The position numbers were made by a program, and so were the translations under genes. DNA of 64,000 bases from Sunxiuqinia elliptica (GTDB taxonomy: Bacteria; Bacteroidota; Bacteroidia; Bacteroidales; Prolixibacteraceae): contig NZ_FONW01000001.1 in assembly GCF_900113005.1 (NCBI RefSeq), positions 496,001-560,000 on the forward strand. Reading direction: 5' to 3'. Shown here piece by piece: positions 9,148 to 18,516 of the stretch. Under the pieces are notes generated by a model. The model did not search any database and was not told the origin of the DNA. It saw only the letters and a program-made list of their open reading frames with translations. Position 1 is the stretch's first letter; each line of letters starts with the position of its first letter.

Positions 9148-10143
9148 ATGGGCAGACCTGTAACACTATTTACCGGGCAATGGGCCGATTTACCGCTGGA
9201 AACCATGTGCCAGAAAGCAAAAGACTTTGGTTATGATGGTTTGGAGCTTTGTTGTTGGGGAGATCATCTCGAAATTGACAAGGCAGATCAGGCCTATTGT
9301 GATCAAAAGAAAGACTTACTAAAAAAATACGATTTAAGTTTATATACCATTTCAACCCACTTGGTGAGCCAGTGTGTTTGCGATCCGATTGATGAGCGCC
9401 ACAAGAATATTGCTCCAGATTACATTTGGGGTGATGGCGATCCTGAAGGAGTCCGGCAACGGGCGGCAGCAGAAATCATCCGAACGGGGCAGGTGGCTGC
9501 ACGCTTAGGGCTTGATACCGTTGTGGGCTTTACCGGAAGTCCTATTTGGCATATGTTGTATGCTTTTCCGCCAACACCAATGGAGTTGATTGATAAAGGT
9601 TACGAGGAGTTTGCCAAGCGGTGGATTCCGATTTTAGACGAGTATGAGAAGATGGGCGTCAAATATGCGCTGGAAGTTCATCCGACAGAAATCGCGTTCG
9701 ACATTGAATCAGCTAAGCGAACACTTGACGCTTTGGGGCATCATCCGGCTTTTGGTTTTAACTATGATCCCAGCCATTTAGGCTATCAGCATGTCGATTA
9801 TGTCCGGTTTATCTATGAATTTTCAGATCGTATTTTCCATGTACATATGAAGGACGTCCATTGGAGTGATGTGCCGGTAACTGCCGGTGTTTTTGGTGCC
9901 CATTTACCATTTGGAGACAATCGTCGCTATTGGAATTTCAGGAGTGTTGGGCGTGGAAAGATTGATTTTGAGAGTATCATTCGTGCGTTGAATGATATCC
10001 AATATAGCGGACCGCTGTCTGTTGAATGGGAGGACAGTGGTATGGATCGGGAGGCTGGTGCTGCAGAATCTTGCGAGTTTGTGCGCTACAGTGACTTTGC
10101 TCCTTCGAACGTGGCATTTGACGATGCCATGCAAAAAGAATAA
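9148..10143 (+). CDS. Sugar phosphate isomerase/epimerase family protein (TIM barrel)
   Basis: Protein of 331 residues with no signal peptide, so cytoplasmic. It starts [20 protein letters not shown] and continues [17 protein letters not shown], the usual first strand and helix of xylose-isomerase-like TIM barrels. Putative metal ligands are the Glu in YALEVHPTE, the Asp/His in [11 protein letters not shown], the His in HVHMKDVHW and the Glu in [11 protein letters not shown]. It lies 34 bp after the first Gfo/Idh gene and 16 bp before the second. Epimerase, isomerase, 3-keto-sugar hydratase or lyase activities are all possible in this superfamily. Confidence 0.9.
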   Translation: MGRPVTLFTGQWADLPLETMCQKAKDFGYDGLELCCWGDHLEIDKADQAYCDQKKDLLKKYDLSLYTISTHLVSQCVCDPIDERHKNIAPDYIWGDGDPEGVRQRAAAEIIRTGQVAARLGLDTVVGFTGSPIWHMLYAFPPTPMELIDKGYEEFAKRWIPILDEYEKMGVKYALEVHPTEIAFDIESAKRTLDALGHHPAFGFNYDPSHLGYQHVDYVRFIYEFSDRIFHVHMKDVHWSDVPVTAGVFGAHLPFGDNRRYWNFRSVGRGKIDFESIIRALNDIQYSGPLSVEWEDSGMDREAGAAESCEFVRYSDFAPSNVAFDDAMQKE

Positions 10144-10159
10144 ACAACTAGAACGAAAG

Positions 10160-11473
10160 ATGACAACAAGAAGAACATTTATTAAGCGAACTACGGCAGC
10201 TACAGCTGCAGTTGGGATAGCAGCATCAATGCCTGCGGCTATGAGTGCTTGTTCGCCAGACAAGTTGGTTCGTTGCGGATTGATAGGCGCGAAAGGAATG
10301 GGTTTTTCAGATCTGAGAGCTTTTTTAGGACAACCCAATACGGAGTGCGTTGCGATATGTGATGTGGATAAGCGGGTATTGGATGCCCGGCTTGCTGATA
10401 CTGAAAAGTTGCAGGGGAAAAAGCCCAAGGCTTATTCCGATTATCGGCAGTTGATTGCTGATGAGGAGGTGGATGTCGTGATCATCGGAACTCCGGATCA
10501 CTGGCACTGCCTGCCTTTTGTTGAAGCTTGCCAGGCAGGAAAAGCAATCTATTGCGAAAAGCCTTTGGGGAATTCGATTGAAGAAATTAACCTGATGGAA
10601 GCGGCTGCGAATAAATATAACACGGTGGTACAGGTTGGCCAGTGGCAACGGAGCGATCCGCATTGGCGTGATGCTGTTGAGTATGTTAATTCGGGCAAAT
10701 TAGGTAAGATCAGAACTGTGAGGACTTGGTCGTACCAAGGATGGATGGAGCCCGTACCGGTAAAACCTGACGGTGAAGTACCAGCTGGTGTTGACTACGA
10801 TTTTTGGTTGGGGCCTGCTCCTAAGCGACCGTTTAATCCGAATCGTTTTCATTTCAACTTTCGCTGGTTTTGGGATTATGCTGGTGGCTTGATGACCGAT
10901 TGGGGAGTGCACATCATCGATTATGGGCTGTATGGCATGAATGCTAAAGCCCCCAAGTCAGTAATGGCGATGGGAGGCAAAATGGCTTATCCGGATGATG
11001 CTTCAGAAACACCGGATACCCTGCAAGCCTTGTACGAGTTTGATGGGTTTACCATGCTTTGGGACCATGGAACCGGCATTGATGGAGGTTATTTTGGCAG
11101 AACCCATGGGGTGGCTTTTGTAGGAAATAACGGTACGCTGGTTGTCGATCGCAATGGTTGGGAAGTGATTCCTGAACGGAAAAATAAGCAGGATTTGGTC
11201 GAACGGGTTGAGCTTCAGAAAGGAAATGGGAAAGGCTTGGAGTTGCATATGGCGAACTTTCTGGAAGGTGTCCGTTCAGGTAATCGAAACCTGAATTGTA
11301 GCATTGAAATTGCCGCTAACACAGCGCGGGTAGCCCATCTAGGGAACATTGCCCTGCAAACAGGGCGTCGGTTGTACTGGGATCATGAAAACAGTCGTTT
11401 TATTAACGATGAGGAAGCCAATCAATACTTGGTGCCAAGCTATCGCAGTCCTTGGAAATTACCTCAAGTATAA
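10160..11473 (+). CDS. Tat-exported Gfo/Idh/MocA family oxidoreductase
   Basis: Oxidoreductase of 437 residues. The frame is open upstream into the preceding gene, but the ATG at 10160 is chosen because it begins a clear twin-arginine signal (MTTRRTFIKRTTAATAAVG) and leaves a 16-bp gap. The signal ends near AAMSAC, so it may be a Tat lipoprotein. The Rossmann loop is degenerate (CGLIGAKGMGFSDL). The EKP motif is intact in AIYCEKPLGNS, and GGLMTDWGVHIIDYGLYGM carries the Asp and His of the family active site. Periplasmic members usually keep a tightly bound NAD(P) (family knowledge). It probably oxidises or reduces a sugar in the periplasm in concert with the neighbouring TIM-barrel enzymes. 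Confidence 0.92.
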   Translation: MTTRRTFIKRTTAATAAVGIAASMPAAMSACSPDKLVRCGLIGAKGMGFSDLRAFLGQPNTECVAICDVDKRVLDARLADTEKLQGKKPKAYSDYRQLIADEEVDVVIIGTPDHWHCLPFVEACQAGKAIYCEKPLGNSIEEINLMEAAANKYNTVVQVGQWQRSDPHWRDAVEYVNSGKLGKIRTVRTWSYQGWMEPVPVKPDGEVPAGVDYDFWLGPAPKRPFNPNRFHFNFRWFWDYAGGLMTDWGVHIIDYGLYGMNAKAPKSVMAMGGKMAYPDDASETPDTLQALYEFDGFTMLWDHGTGIDGGYFGRTHGVAFVGNNGTLVVDRNGWEVIPERKNKQDLVERVELQKGNGKGLELHMANFLEGVRSGNRNLNCSIEIAANTARVAHLGNIALQTGRRLYWDHENSRFINDEEANQYLVPSYRSPWKLPQV

Positions 11474-11585
11474 GATTATAAAGTCTATTTTGGAGAACGG
11501 AGGCCTGTTGGTCTCTGTTTTTTTTCTTGTAAATCTATGCTCCTTTCGCCATTTTTAACCCTTGTAACCAAAAAAACAATCTTCG

Positions 11586-14165
11586 ATGACTCCGTATATC
11601 TCTCGATTATTTATTTTGGCAGCCACGCTGTTAGTAGCTTGTCAAACAAACGATACCCCCCTCATGATGTCTAAAGAATTGAATAACGGCTGGCAGTTTA
11701 GCGAAAATGGTAAAGATGAATGGTTGCCTGCCACTGTTCCCGGAACTGTCCATACAGACCTGATGGCAAACGATAAGATTGACGATCCTTTTTATCGTTT
11801 AAATGAGCGCGACGTTCAGTGGATCGATAAACTCGACTGGGACTATAGAACCAGCTTTATGGTTGATCGGGACTTGTTGAAAAGAGACCGGATTGCTCTG
11901 GATTTTAAAGGACTGGATACCTATACTGAAATTTTTGTGAATGAACAGCCGGTTGCTTCTACTGACAACATGTTTCGGGAGTACCTGGTCGATATTAAGC
12001 CTTACTTGGAAGAAGGAGAAAATAGCTTGCAGATTACGTTTTTATCACCCATCAAGGAAGGAATTAAGAAATACGACGCGAATGGTTTTGAAATCATGGT
12101 TTCGGATAATGACTTGGCGGAAATAGGAGAGGTTGAAGGAGGTAAAAAGGTGAGTGTGTATTCTCGTAAGGCAGGCTACCATTTTGGCTGGGATTGGGGG
12201 CCTCGCTTGGTTCCTAGTGGCATCTGGCGTTCGGTGTATCTGAAAGCCTGGGATGAAGCACGCATTGAAAACCTTCAGCTGGTACAAAACGAAGTGACAG
12301 ATGATCTTGCGCGTTTAACAGCCGTTGTTGAGGTGGAATCGCAAAAGAAAGCTGAGGCTACCTATGAGGTGCTGGTTGATGGAAAGCCGGTAAAATCGAA
12401 AGTTATTAAGCTGGAAGAAGGCTTGCACACCTATTCGTTGGACTTTGAAATTGAAAATCCCAAACTATGGTGGACCCATGGTCTGGGAGAACAGCCACTC
12501 TACGCTGTTACCGCTAATTTAACGGTTGATAATCGCTTGACAAGCCGCGAAGATCGGATTGGAATCCGAACACTTGAACTGGTGCGCGATCACGATGAAC
12601 AAGGAACCTCTTTCTATTTCAAACTGAATGGAGTTCCTGTTTTTATGAAAGGAGCCAACTACATTCCCAACGATGTATTTTTACCGCGTGTAACGGATGA
12701 AAATTATCGCCGGGTGATCAATACTGCCAAAAACTCCAACATGAATATGCTGCGTGTATGGGGTGGGGGAATTTATGAGAACGACTTGTTTTATGATCTT
12801 TGTGATGAAGCCGGTATTTTGGTTTGGCAGGATTTTATGTTTGCTTGTGCCATGTTCCCGGGAGATGAAGCCTTTCTGAATAATGTGAAGGAAGAAGCGA
12901 TTGATAACATTAAACGACTGCGTAACCATCCAAGTATTGCCATGTGGTGTGGAAATAATGAAATACTGGCAGCATGGTATGGTTGGGGCTGGAAAAAGAA
13001 AGAGGAAGCCAAAAACAAGGAAAATGCGGATAAGATGTGGAAAGCCTATGAGGATATTTTCCACACCATTTTACCTGAAGCTGTGGAAGCTTATGATTCT
13101 GACCGTTTTTATTGGGCCTCCAGTCCTTCGTCAGGAACAGGAATTGAAGCCGATCTGAAAAACGGTGATGAGCACTACTGGGGCGTTTGGTGGGGAAAAG
13201 AGCCATTTAGCAAGTACGCCACGCACATTGCTCGTTTCATGAGTGAGTATGGTTTTCAGTCATTCCCAGAGTTTAAAAGCGTTAAGCAATATGCTCTGCC
13301 CGAAGATTATGACATTGTTTCAGAGGTTATGAACTCACATCAGCGCTCCTCCATCGGGAATAAAACGATTGAATATTACATGTTGCAGGACTACGATCAG
13401 CCAAAAGATTTTGAGTCGTTTTTGTACGTCAATCATGTTTTACAGGCTGAAGGAATTAAGTTTGCATTGGAAGGACACCGGCGGGCAATGCCTTATTGCA
13501 TGGGCAGTTTATACTGGCAGATCAACGACTGCTGGCCTGTGGCTTCGTGGAGTTCTACCGATTACTATCAACGCTGGAAAGCGCTTCAATACTATGTGAA
13601 GAAAGGTTATGAGCCGGTGTTGGTTTCACCATACATCGATGGAAATTTCTTGAAAATTGGCATTGTGAATGATGAACTTCGTGAGATTAATGCCCAGTTG
13701 AATTTGCGGATGGTTGATTTTGATGGAGAAGTCGTTTGGGAAAAGTCCGTTTTGGCAGATGTGCCGGCCAATTCAAGCAACTCTTATTTTGATATTAACC
13801 GCTATGACTTCTTACGAGACAAAAATAGCCGGGAACAGGTGCTTGTTGCAGAGGTGGTTGAAAAAGGGCAGGTGATTGCCCGGAATGTATTTTATTTCAG
13901 GCCGGTGAAGGAAGTGCGCTTGCCTCATCCGGAGGTGAGTGCGCAGATTTCTGCCGTGGACGGTGGCTGCCGGATTGTATTGAAAACGGATAAATTAGCG
14001 AAGAATCTGTTTATGACGATCGGTGATGAAGAGGGATTCTTCTCGGATAACTACTTCGATCTTTTGCCCGGAGAAAAGGCTGAAATTACCCTTCAAACCT
14101 CGGTTGAACTGGCCAAAATTAAGGAGGTTTTCAAGATTCAGACATTGGATACCGCTTTTAAGTAA
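11586..14165 (+). CDS. Beta-mannosidase, glycoside hydrolase family 2, lipoprotein
   Basis: Exo-acting glycosidase of 859 residues that should release beta-mannose from mannosides or mannan oligosaccharides. The signal peptide ends in a lipobox LLVAC, so it is membrane-anchored. A jelly-roll sugar-binding domain (starting ELNNGWQFSENGKDEW, then PATVPGTVHTDL) is typical of the mannosidase branch of GH2. An Ig-like domain and TIM barrel follow. The acid/base Glu is in MWCGNNEI and the nucleophile Glu in FMSEYGFQSFP. It lies 112 bp after the Gfo/Idh gene on the same strand, so it may belong to the same regulon. A strong terminator follows 115 bp downstream. Confidence 0.93.
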   Translation: MTPYISRLFILAATLLVACQTNDTPLMMSKELNNGWQFSENGKDEWLPATVPGTVHTDLMANDKIDDPFYRLNERDVQWIDKLDWDYRTSFMVDRDLLKRDRIALDFKGLDTYTEIFVNEQPVASTDNMFREYLVDIKPYLEEGENSLQITFLSPIKEGIKKYDANGFEIMVSDNDLAEIGEVEGGKKVSVYSRKAGYHFGWDWGPRLVPSGIWRSVYLKAWDEARIENLQLVQNEVTDDLARLTAVVEVESQKKAEATYEVLVDGKPVKSKVIKLEEGLHTYSLDFEIENPKLWWTHGLGEQPLYAVTANLTVDNRLTSREDRIGIRTLELVRDHDEQGTSFYFKLNGVPVFMKGANYIPNDVFLPRVTDENYRRVINTAKNSNMNMLRVWGGGIYENDLFYDLCDEAGILVWQDFMFACAMFPGDEAFLNNVKEEAIDNIKRLRNHPSIAMWCGNNEILAAWYGWGWKKKEEAKNKENADKMWKAYEDIFHTILPEAVEAYDSDRFYWASSPSSGTGIEADLKNGDEHYWGVWWGKEPFSKYATHIARFMSEYGFQSFPEFKSVKQYALPEDYDIVSEVMNSHQRSSIGNKTIEYYMLQDYDQPKDFESFLYVNHVLQAEGIKFALEGHRRAMPYCMGSLYWQINDCWPVASWSSTDYYQRWKALQYYVKKGYEPVLVSPYIDGNFLKIGIVNDELREINAQLNLRMVDFDGEVVWEKSVLADVPANSSNSYFDINRYDFLRDKNSREQVLVAEVVEKGQVIARNVFYFRPVKEVRLPHPEVSAQISAVDGGCRIVLKTDKLAKNLFMTIGDEEGFFSDNYFDLLPGEKAEITLQTSVELAKIKEVFKIQTLDTAFK

Positions 14166-14280
14166 AATAGGGGATCGTTAGCTATCAGGCCATCACGTAT
14201 TTTAAATGGGGGTATTTGGGCGAAATTGCCAAATATTTCTGTCGTTACAAGGCTTTAAAAGTCAGATTCCTATAAAATAG

Positions 14281-14316
14281 AAAACCTCCAGAACACGGCT
14301 GTTCTGGAGGTTTTTT
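14281..14316. terminator. Strong bidirectional terminator
   Basis: A 14-bp perfect stem (AAAACCTCCAGAAC with GTTCTGGAGGTTTT) around ACGGCT is followed by T residues and preceded by A residues, so it works both ways. It lies in the 368-bp gap (14166-14533) between the convergent mannosidase and nucleosidase genes. I see nothing else in that gap. Confidence 0.9.
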
Positions 14317-14533
14317 CTGGTCCTAAACTAAATGATTTCTCTCTGTTTAATTGTTTCCACGGTAAAGTGGAGTATATATTGTTTTGTGGCTGTAAAAAAG
14401 ATTACAATTACTGTGCCAAAAAACAAAAATAGAAAACATTTAGGGGCGTATTTTTTGTTTTTCTTATTCGTGATTTGCTTAGCACTTTGATTTTTAGCTT
14501 TTTCCCCTTAACCAATGCTTGTTGAGGGCATGC

Positions 14534-15271
14534 TTAAAGGATAAGCTTGGCAATTTCAACCGAAATATTGCTGATGTTCTCAAAGAGAAATTCCGCAAAA
14601 GCGTCATGAGCTTGTTCATCGGCTTTGTCGGAAATTACCCGAATGACGGTGCAGGGAATTTGGTAGTCGGCACCAACCTGCGCAATGGCAGCTCCTTCCA
14701 TTTCGGTACACAGAATCTGAGGAAAACGTTCATTGATCCGCATTTTCCCATCTTTTGAAGCGATAAACTGATCTCCGGTGCCGATGGCTCCAAGATGAAC
14801 CTGTGGCGCATATTCCTTGCTGATTGCTGGATAATCTCCCTTTTTCAGGTTGGCAAGAAAAGTCTCAACAGCCTGAAGGGCCTTGTCTTCAGATTGAGGC
14901 AGTACTTTAAACGAAAAGTCTTTCCAAAATGGAGACTTAACCTCCGGAAAGTGCTCAAGTCTTGACAGATCCACATCGTGTTGAATGAGTTGATTGGCAA
15001 CAACAATATCTCCAATATGAAGTTGGGCTTGGATGGAGCCTGCCAAGCCAATAAAAACGAGTTGATCAACTTGGTAATGATTGATTAAGGTGGTTGCTGT
15101 TGAGGCGGCTGCCACCTTTCCCCAGCCCGACAGAGCCATGACAACTTCTTTGCCGTCAATGGTTCCGGAGTGGAATTCGCGGGAGCCAAATTGCTCGGTT
15201 TTCAAACGTTGAATATCTTTTTTCAAGAGAAGAATCTCTTCGTGCATGGCACCAATAATTCCTGTTTTCAT
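14534..15271 (-). CDS. mtnN: 5'-methylthioadenosine/S-adenosylhomocysteine nucleosidase
   Basis: Cytosolic nucleosidase of 245 residues that splits adenine from MTA and SAH in the methionine salvage/activated methyl cycle. The N-terminus GIIGAMHEEILLLK holds the first catalytic Glu. ALSGWGKVAAASTATTLINHY and VFIGLAGSIQ form the ribose/phosphate-type pocket. CTEMEGAAIAQV supplies the second Glu, and RVISDKADEQAHDAF the catalytic Asp. Length and motif order match MTAN rather than purine nucleoside phosphorylases. It may also act on 5'-deoxyadenosine from radical-SAM reactions (family knowledge). It is a stand-alone minus-strand gene with a promoter box 24 bp upstream, and it diverges from the propeller regulator. 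Confidence 0.95.
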   Translation of the reverse strand: MKTGIIGAMHEEILLLKKDIQRLKTEQFGSREFHSGTIDGKEVVMALSGWGKVAAASTATTLINHYQVDQLVFIGLAGSIQAQLHIGDIVVANQLIQHDVDLSRLEHFPEVKSPFWKDFSFKVLPQSEDKALQAVETFLANLKKGDYPAISKEYAPQVHLGAIGTGDQFIASKDGKMRINERFPQILCTEMEGAAIAQVGADYQIPCTVIRVISDKADEQAHDAFAEFLFENISNISVEIAKLIL

Positions 15272-15294
15272 TTGTTGATCATCTTAGTTTCTGA

Positions 15295-15302
15295 CAAAAG
15301 TA
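15295..15302 (-). promoter_or_regulatory. Promoter -7 box for mtnN
   Basis: TACTTTTG on the minus strand matches TAnnTTTG and lies 23 bp before the mtnN ATG. Confidence 0.5.
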
Positions 15303-15366
15303 AGCTTGTCGAGCGATTCTGAACGATTCTGACAATCAAAAATTTGATTTTATCTATATTTGTTTC

Positions 15367-18273
15367 ATGTGCTTAAGCCAGATCAGATATTGTATCTTGT
15401 TTTTTTTGCTCGCTTTGTCATGGAAGGCTACCGGGCAAATCAAAGATGTTGGTGTTCCCGATATTAAGCACTTTTCAAAACAGGACTATCAAGGAAGTAC
15501 ACAGAACTGGCAAATTGAGAGTAATGCAAACAATTGGATGTATTTTGCCAATAATGATGGTTTGCTTGAGTTTGACGGTAGTCATTGGCAGCTGTATGGT
15601 TTGCCTAATCAGTCGATTATTCGATCCGTTAAAATCGATGAGAACGGACGAATTTACGTAGGACAGCAGAACGATTTTGGCTTTATGGAGCCTGACTTGA
15701 GAGGAGAACTAAAGTACCATTCTTTGGTCGATTTGGTTTCGGAAGATGATCGAAATTTTGAGGAGATCTGGCGCATTCATCTGACTGATTTTGGAGTTGT
15801 TTTTCAATCTTATACCCACCTTTTTGTTTATCGCGATAACCGTATTTCAACGGTGCATTTACCCAATCGCTTGCGTTTTTCTTTTTACATTAACGATCGC
15901 TTGTGGATTCAGGATGAAGAAGAAGGATTGAAGGAATACCGACGCGGTAAGTTTTATGATTTACCCGGAGTGGATGAACTGAAGGAGATGGAGATCTGGA
16001 CAATTTTGCCGATCTATAGCAACCGGGTGCTGATCGGAACAGCGAACCATGGAGTGTTTATTTATGATGGCGAGAAACTGGAATCTTGGGAGGGGGCAGG
16101 AAATCAGTTTTTAAAGGATAATCAGATTTTCTCGGCAGCGAAGTTTCAAGATGCTTATTATGCTTTTGGAACCATTCAGGATGGGTTACTGATTACCGAC
16201 GAGCGCGGGAAGATTATTCAGCACGTCAACAAGAAGAAGGGGCTGCAGAACAATACCATTTTGAGTATTGGATTGGATGGCGATAACAATTTATGGCTGG
16301 GGCTGGACAACGGAATTGACTATGTCGATATTTCCTCCCCTTTTACGTTTATGTATGATCCCGAAGGCTTGGGAGCTACCTATTCCTCTTTGGTGTATAA
16401 AGAGAAACTGTATGTTGGAACAAATCATGGCCTTTTTGTAAAGGATTGGCCGGAGGGAATCCACTTGGATACGGAAGGATTTAGGCTTATCCCGAAAACG
16501 GTAGGACAAGTTTGGTACTTGGGTGTTCATCAGGGGGCCGTTTTGTGTGGACACGATAATGGCGCTTATTTGATTCAGGACGAAACGGCAACACTGATTT
16601 CTGATATCCGGGGAGCCTGGATGTTTCTGGATTTAGCCGGGCAGGAGGATTATTTGATTGGCGGAAACTACAATGGCTTGACACTTTTTCGTAAAACCGA
16701 AGGAGAACGGCCTTGGGAGCTGGTTGGCCCGGTTAAGGGCTTTGCCGAATCATCGAAACTGTTAGCCGAGGATGAAGACGGATCAATCTGGATGAGCCAC
16801 GGGTTTAAAGGGGTTTTCCGCATTCAGCTAAACAGCACTCTTGATAGTGTCGTTCATTACGATTTTTACAATTCAAACGATGGCTTACCCTCTGATATTT
16901 ATGTGAATTTAATGACTGTGGGCAACGATATTATTTATACGTCGCCGAATGGAATTTATGCATACAATCCAGACTTGAATCGTTTTGACCCCTCGGTTTA
17001 CTACAATAATATTTTTGAAGGCCAAACAGATATTGACTACATAAAAGAGGATCAGTTTAATAATATTTGGTTCGTTGGGGGAAGTGTCCCAGGGGTATTG
17101 CGTTTTCAGGAAGATGGAACCTACAATAAGGTTGTTGGTCCGTTTGAAACGGTCGCTGGGCGTGTCATCTCAGGCTTTCAGCACATCCATGTTGTCGATC
17201 GCGAAAACACCTTGATTTCTTTGGAAGATGGTTTGGCACATTACACCCCTAGTTATAAGGTGAATCAGGACGAACCCATCGGTGTGTTTCTCCGGAAAGT
17301 AGAAAACTTGACGACCGGTAAAACCGTCTTTCCGGCTTTACTCTCGGAACATTTGCCGGAAGATTCACTGGCTTTTGAATATCGGGGAAATAACCTGCGT
17401 TTTACGTTCTCAAGTTCGGAATACAAAAGTCTGGATAAACTGAAATTTAGCTATCGCCTGGTTGGTTATAGTGAAAGCTGGTCAGAATGGTCTGAGAGCT
17501 CTGTCTGTGAGTTTATGAACCTGTATGAGGGGGATTATACCTTTGAAGTGAAGGCGATTGATCCTTTTAATACAGAGAGTGAAATCTCCCAGTTTCACTT
17601 CTCTATTCATCCTCCCTGGTTTCGCTCCACTCTGGCAGTTTTGTTTTATGTAGTGACGGGTTTATTCTTGTTGGCCTTAATTAGCTGGCTGGTGTACCGA
17701 CGAATGCAGATTTCGAAGCGTAAAGAACGACTGAAAAACCTACAGGAGCACCGCCGGCAGGTTCAGCAATATCAGCGGGAAATGCTTGTTTCCGAGAAGG
17801 AAATCATTCGCCTGCGGAATGAAAAGCTTCGCGGTAAAATGCTTCACCTGGACAAGGAATTGGCTAACCAAACGATGAACTTGGTGCAGAAGAACAAGTT
17901 TATGGACCGTGTGAAGAAAGAGCTTAAAAACTTGCAGAGTCAAACCGAAGACAGCTCGATGAAGTCGAAGATCAGCTTGATTATTAATCGGATCGATAAA
18001 GAGTTTGATGATAAACGGCAAAAAGAGCTGTTTGAAACCTACTTTGATGAGGTTCACGAAGATTTTTTCAAGCGATTGACAGAACGGTACCCCAATCTTA
18101 CGCCACGGGAACAAAAGCTTTGTGCTTACATTAAAATGAATATCTCGACCAAAGAAATTGCCACTCTGCAAAACATATCAACCCGTGGAATTGAAATTGG
18201 TCGTTACCGCCTTCGGAAAAAACTAGGACTGGATCGAGATACGAATCTCAGCACGTTTATTTCCAGTATTTAG
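15367..18273 (+). CDS. Membrane-tethered beta-propeller sensor with cytoplasmic LuxR-type DNA-binding domain
   Basis: Large one-component regulator of 968 residues. A signal peptide (1-24, ending ATGQ) leads to about 650 residues of two-component-regulator propeller repeats of the type NNLWLGLDNGIDYVD and DGSIWMSHGFKGVFRI, then a Y_Y_Y domain (FSYRLVGYSESWSEW), a single membrane helix (TLAVLFYVVTGLFLLALISW, about 757-778), a coiled coil and a C-terminal helix-turn-helix (NLTPREQKLCAYIKMNIS). There is no histidine-kinase or receiver domain, unlike hybrid two-component PUL regulators. It most likely senses an oligosaccharide in the periplasm and controls the adjacent susCD operon 243 bp downstream on the same strand (inference from position). 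Confidence 0.9.
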   Translation: MCLSQIRYCILFFLLALSWKATGQIKDVGVPDIKHFSKQDYQGSTQNWQIESNANNWMYFANNDGLLEFDGSHWQLYGLPNQSIIRSVKIDENGRIYVGQQNDFGFMEPDLRGELKYHSLVDLVSEDDRNFEEIWRIHLTDFGVVFQSYTHLFVYRDNRISTVHLPNRLRFSFYINDRLWIQDEEEGLKEYRRGKFYDLPGVDELKEMEIWTILPIYSNRVLIGTANHGVFIYDGEKLESWEGAGNQFLKDNQIFSAAKFQDAYYAFGTIQDGLLITDERGKIIQHVNKKKGLQNNTILSIGLDGDNNLWLGLDNGIDYVDISSPFTFMYDPEGLGATYSSLVYKEKLYVGTNHGLFVKDWPEGIHLDTEGFRLIPKTVGQVWYLGVHQGAVLCGHDNGAYLIQDETATLISDIRGAWMFLDLAGQEDYLIGGNYNGLTLFRKTEGERPWELVGPVKGFAESSKLLAEDEDGSIWMSHGFKGVFRIQLNSTLDSVVHYDFYNSNDGLPSDIYVNLMTVGNDIIYTSPNGIYAYNPDLNRFDPSVYYNNIFEGQTDIDYIKEDQFNNIWFVGGSVPGVLRFQEDGTYNKVVGPFETVAGRVISGFQHIHVVDRENTLISLEDGLAHYTPSYKVNQDEPIGVFLRKVENLTTGKTVFPALLSEHLPEDSLAFEYRGNNLRFTFSSSEYKSLDKLKFSYRLVGYSESWSEWSESSVCEFMNLYEGDYTFEVKAIDPFNTESEISQFHFSIHPPWFRSTLAVLFYVVTGLFLLALISWLVYRRMQISKRKERLKNLQEHRRQVQQYQREMLVSEKEIIRLRNEKLRGKMLHLDKELANQTMNLVQKNKFMDRVKKELKNLQSQTEDSSMKSKISLIINRIDKEFDDKRQKELFETYFDEVHEDFFKRLTERYPNLTPREQKLCAYIKMNISTKEIATLQNISTRGIEIGRYRLRKKLGLDRDTNLSTFISSI

Positions 18274-18516
18274 CATTCCTGTTGTAGAGCATATTTATTA
18301 ATGATGTATCTATTTAGGATGACATTGTGTTTTTAATTTCTTTATTTATAGTGCTTTGTATTTTTAGTGTAGTATTCTTGTAGGGGTATTGTGTGTCGCC
18401 TTGTAGCATTATTGAAGTGGTCAATTATTTGATTGTAGGGTTTTTCAAATTCATTTTTGAGCATTGATTTGAAATTTCTGCGAAGAAAAATTATTTGCTA
18501 TTTAAAACTTAACTTT

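Noticed and set aside
9992-10159. N-terminal extension of the exported Gfo/Idh protein into the preceding gene
   Set aside because: The twin-arginine signal begins exactly at the ATG at 10160, and the extension would overlap the isomerase gene by 150 bp.
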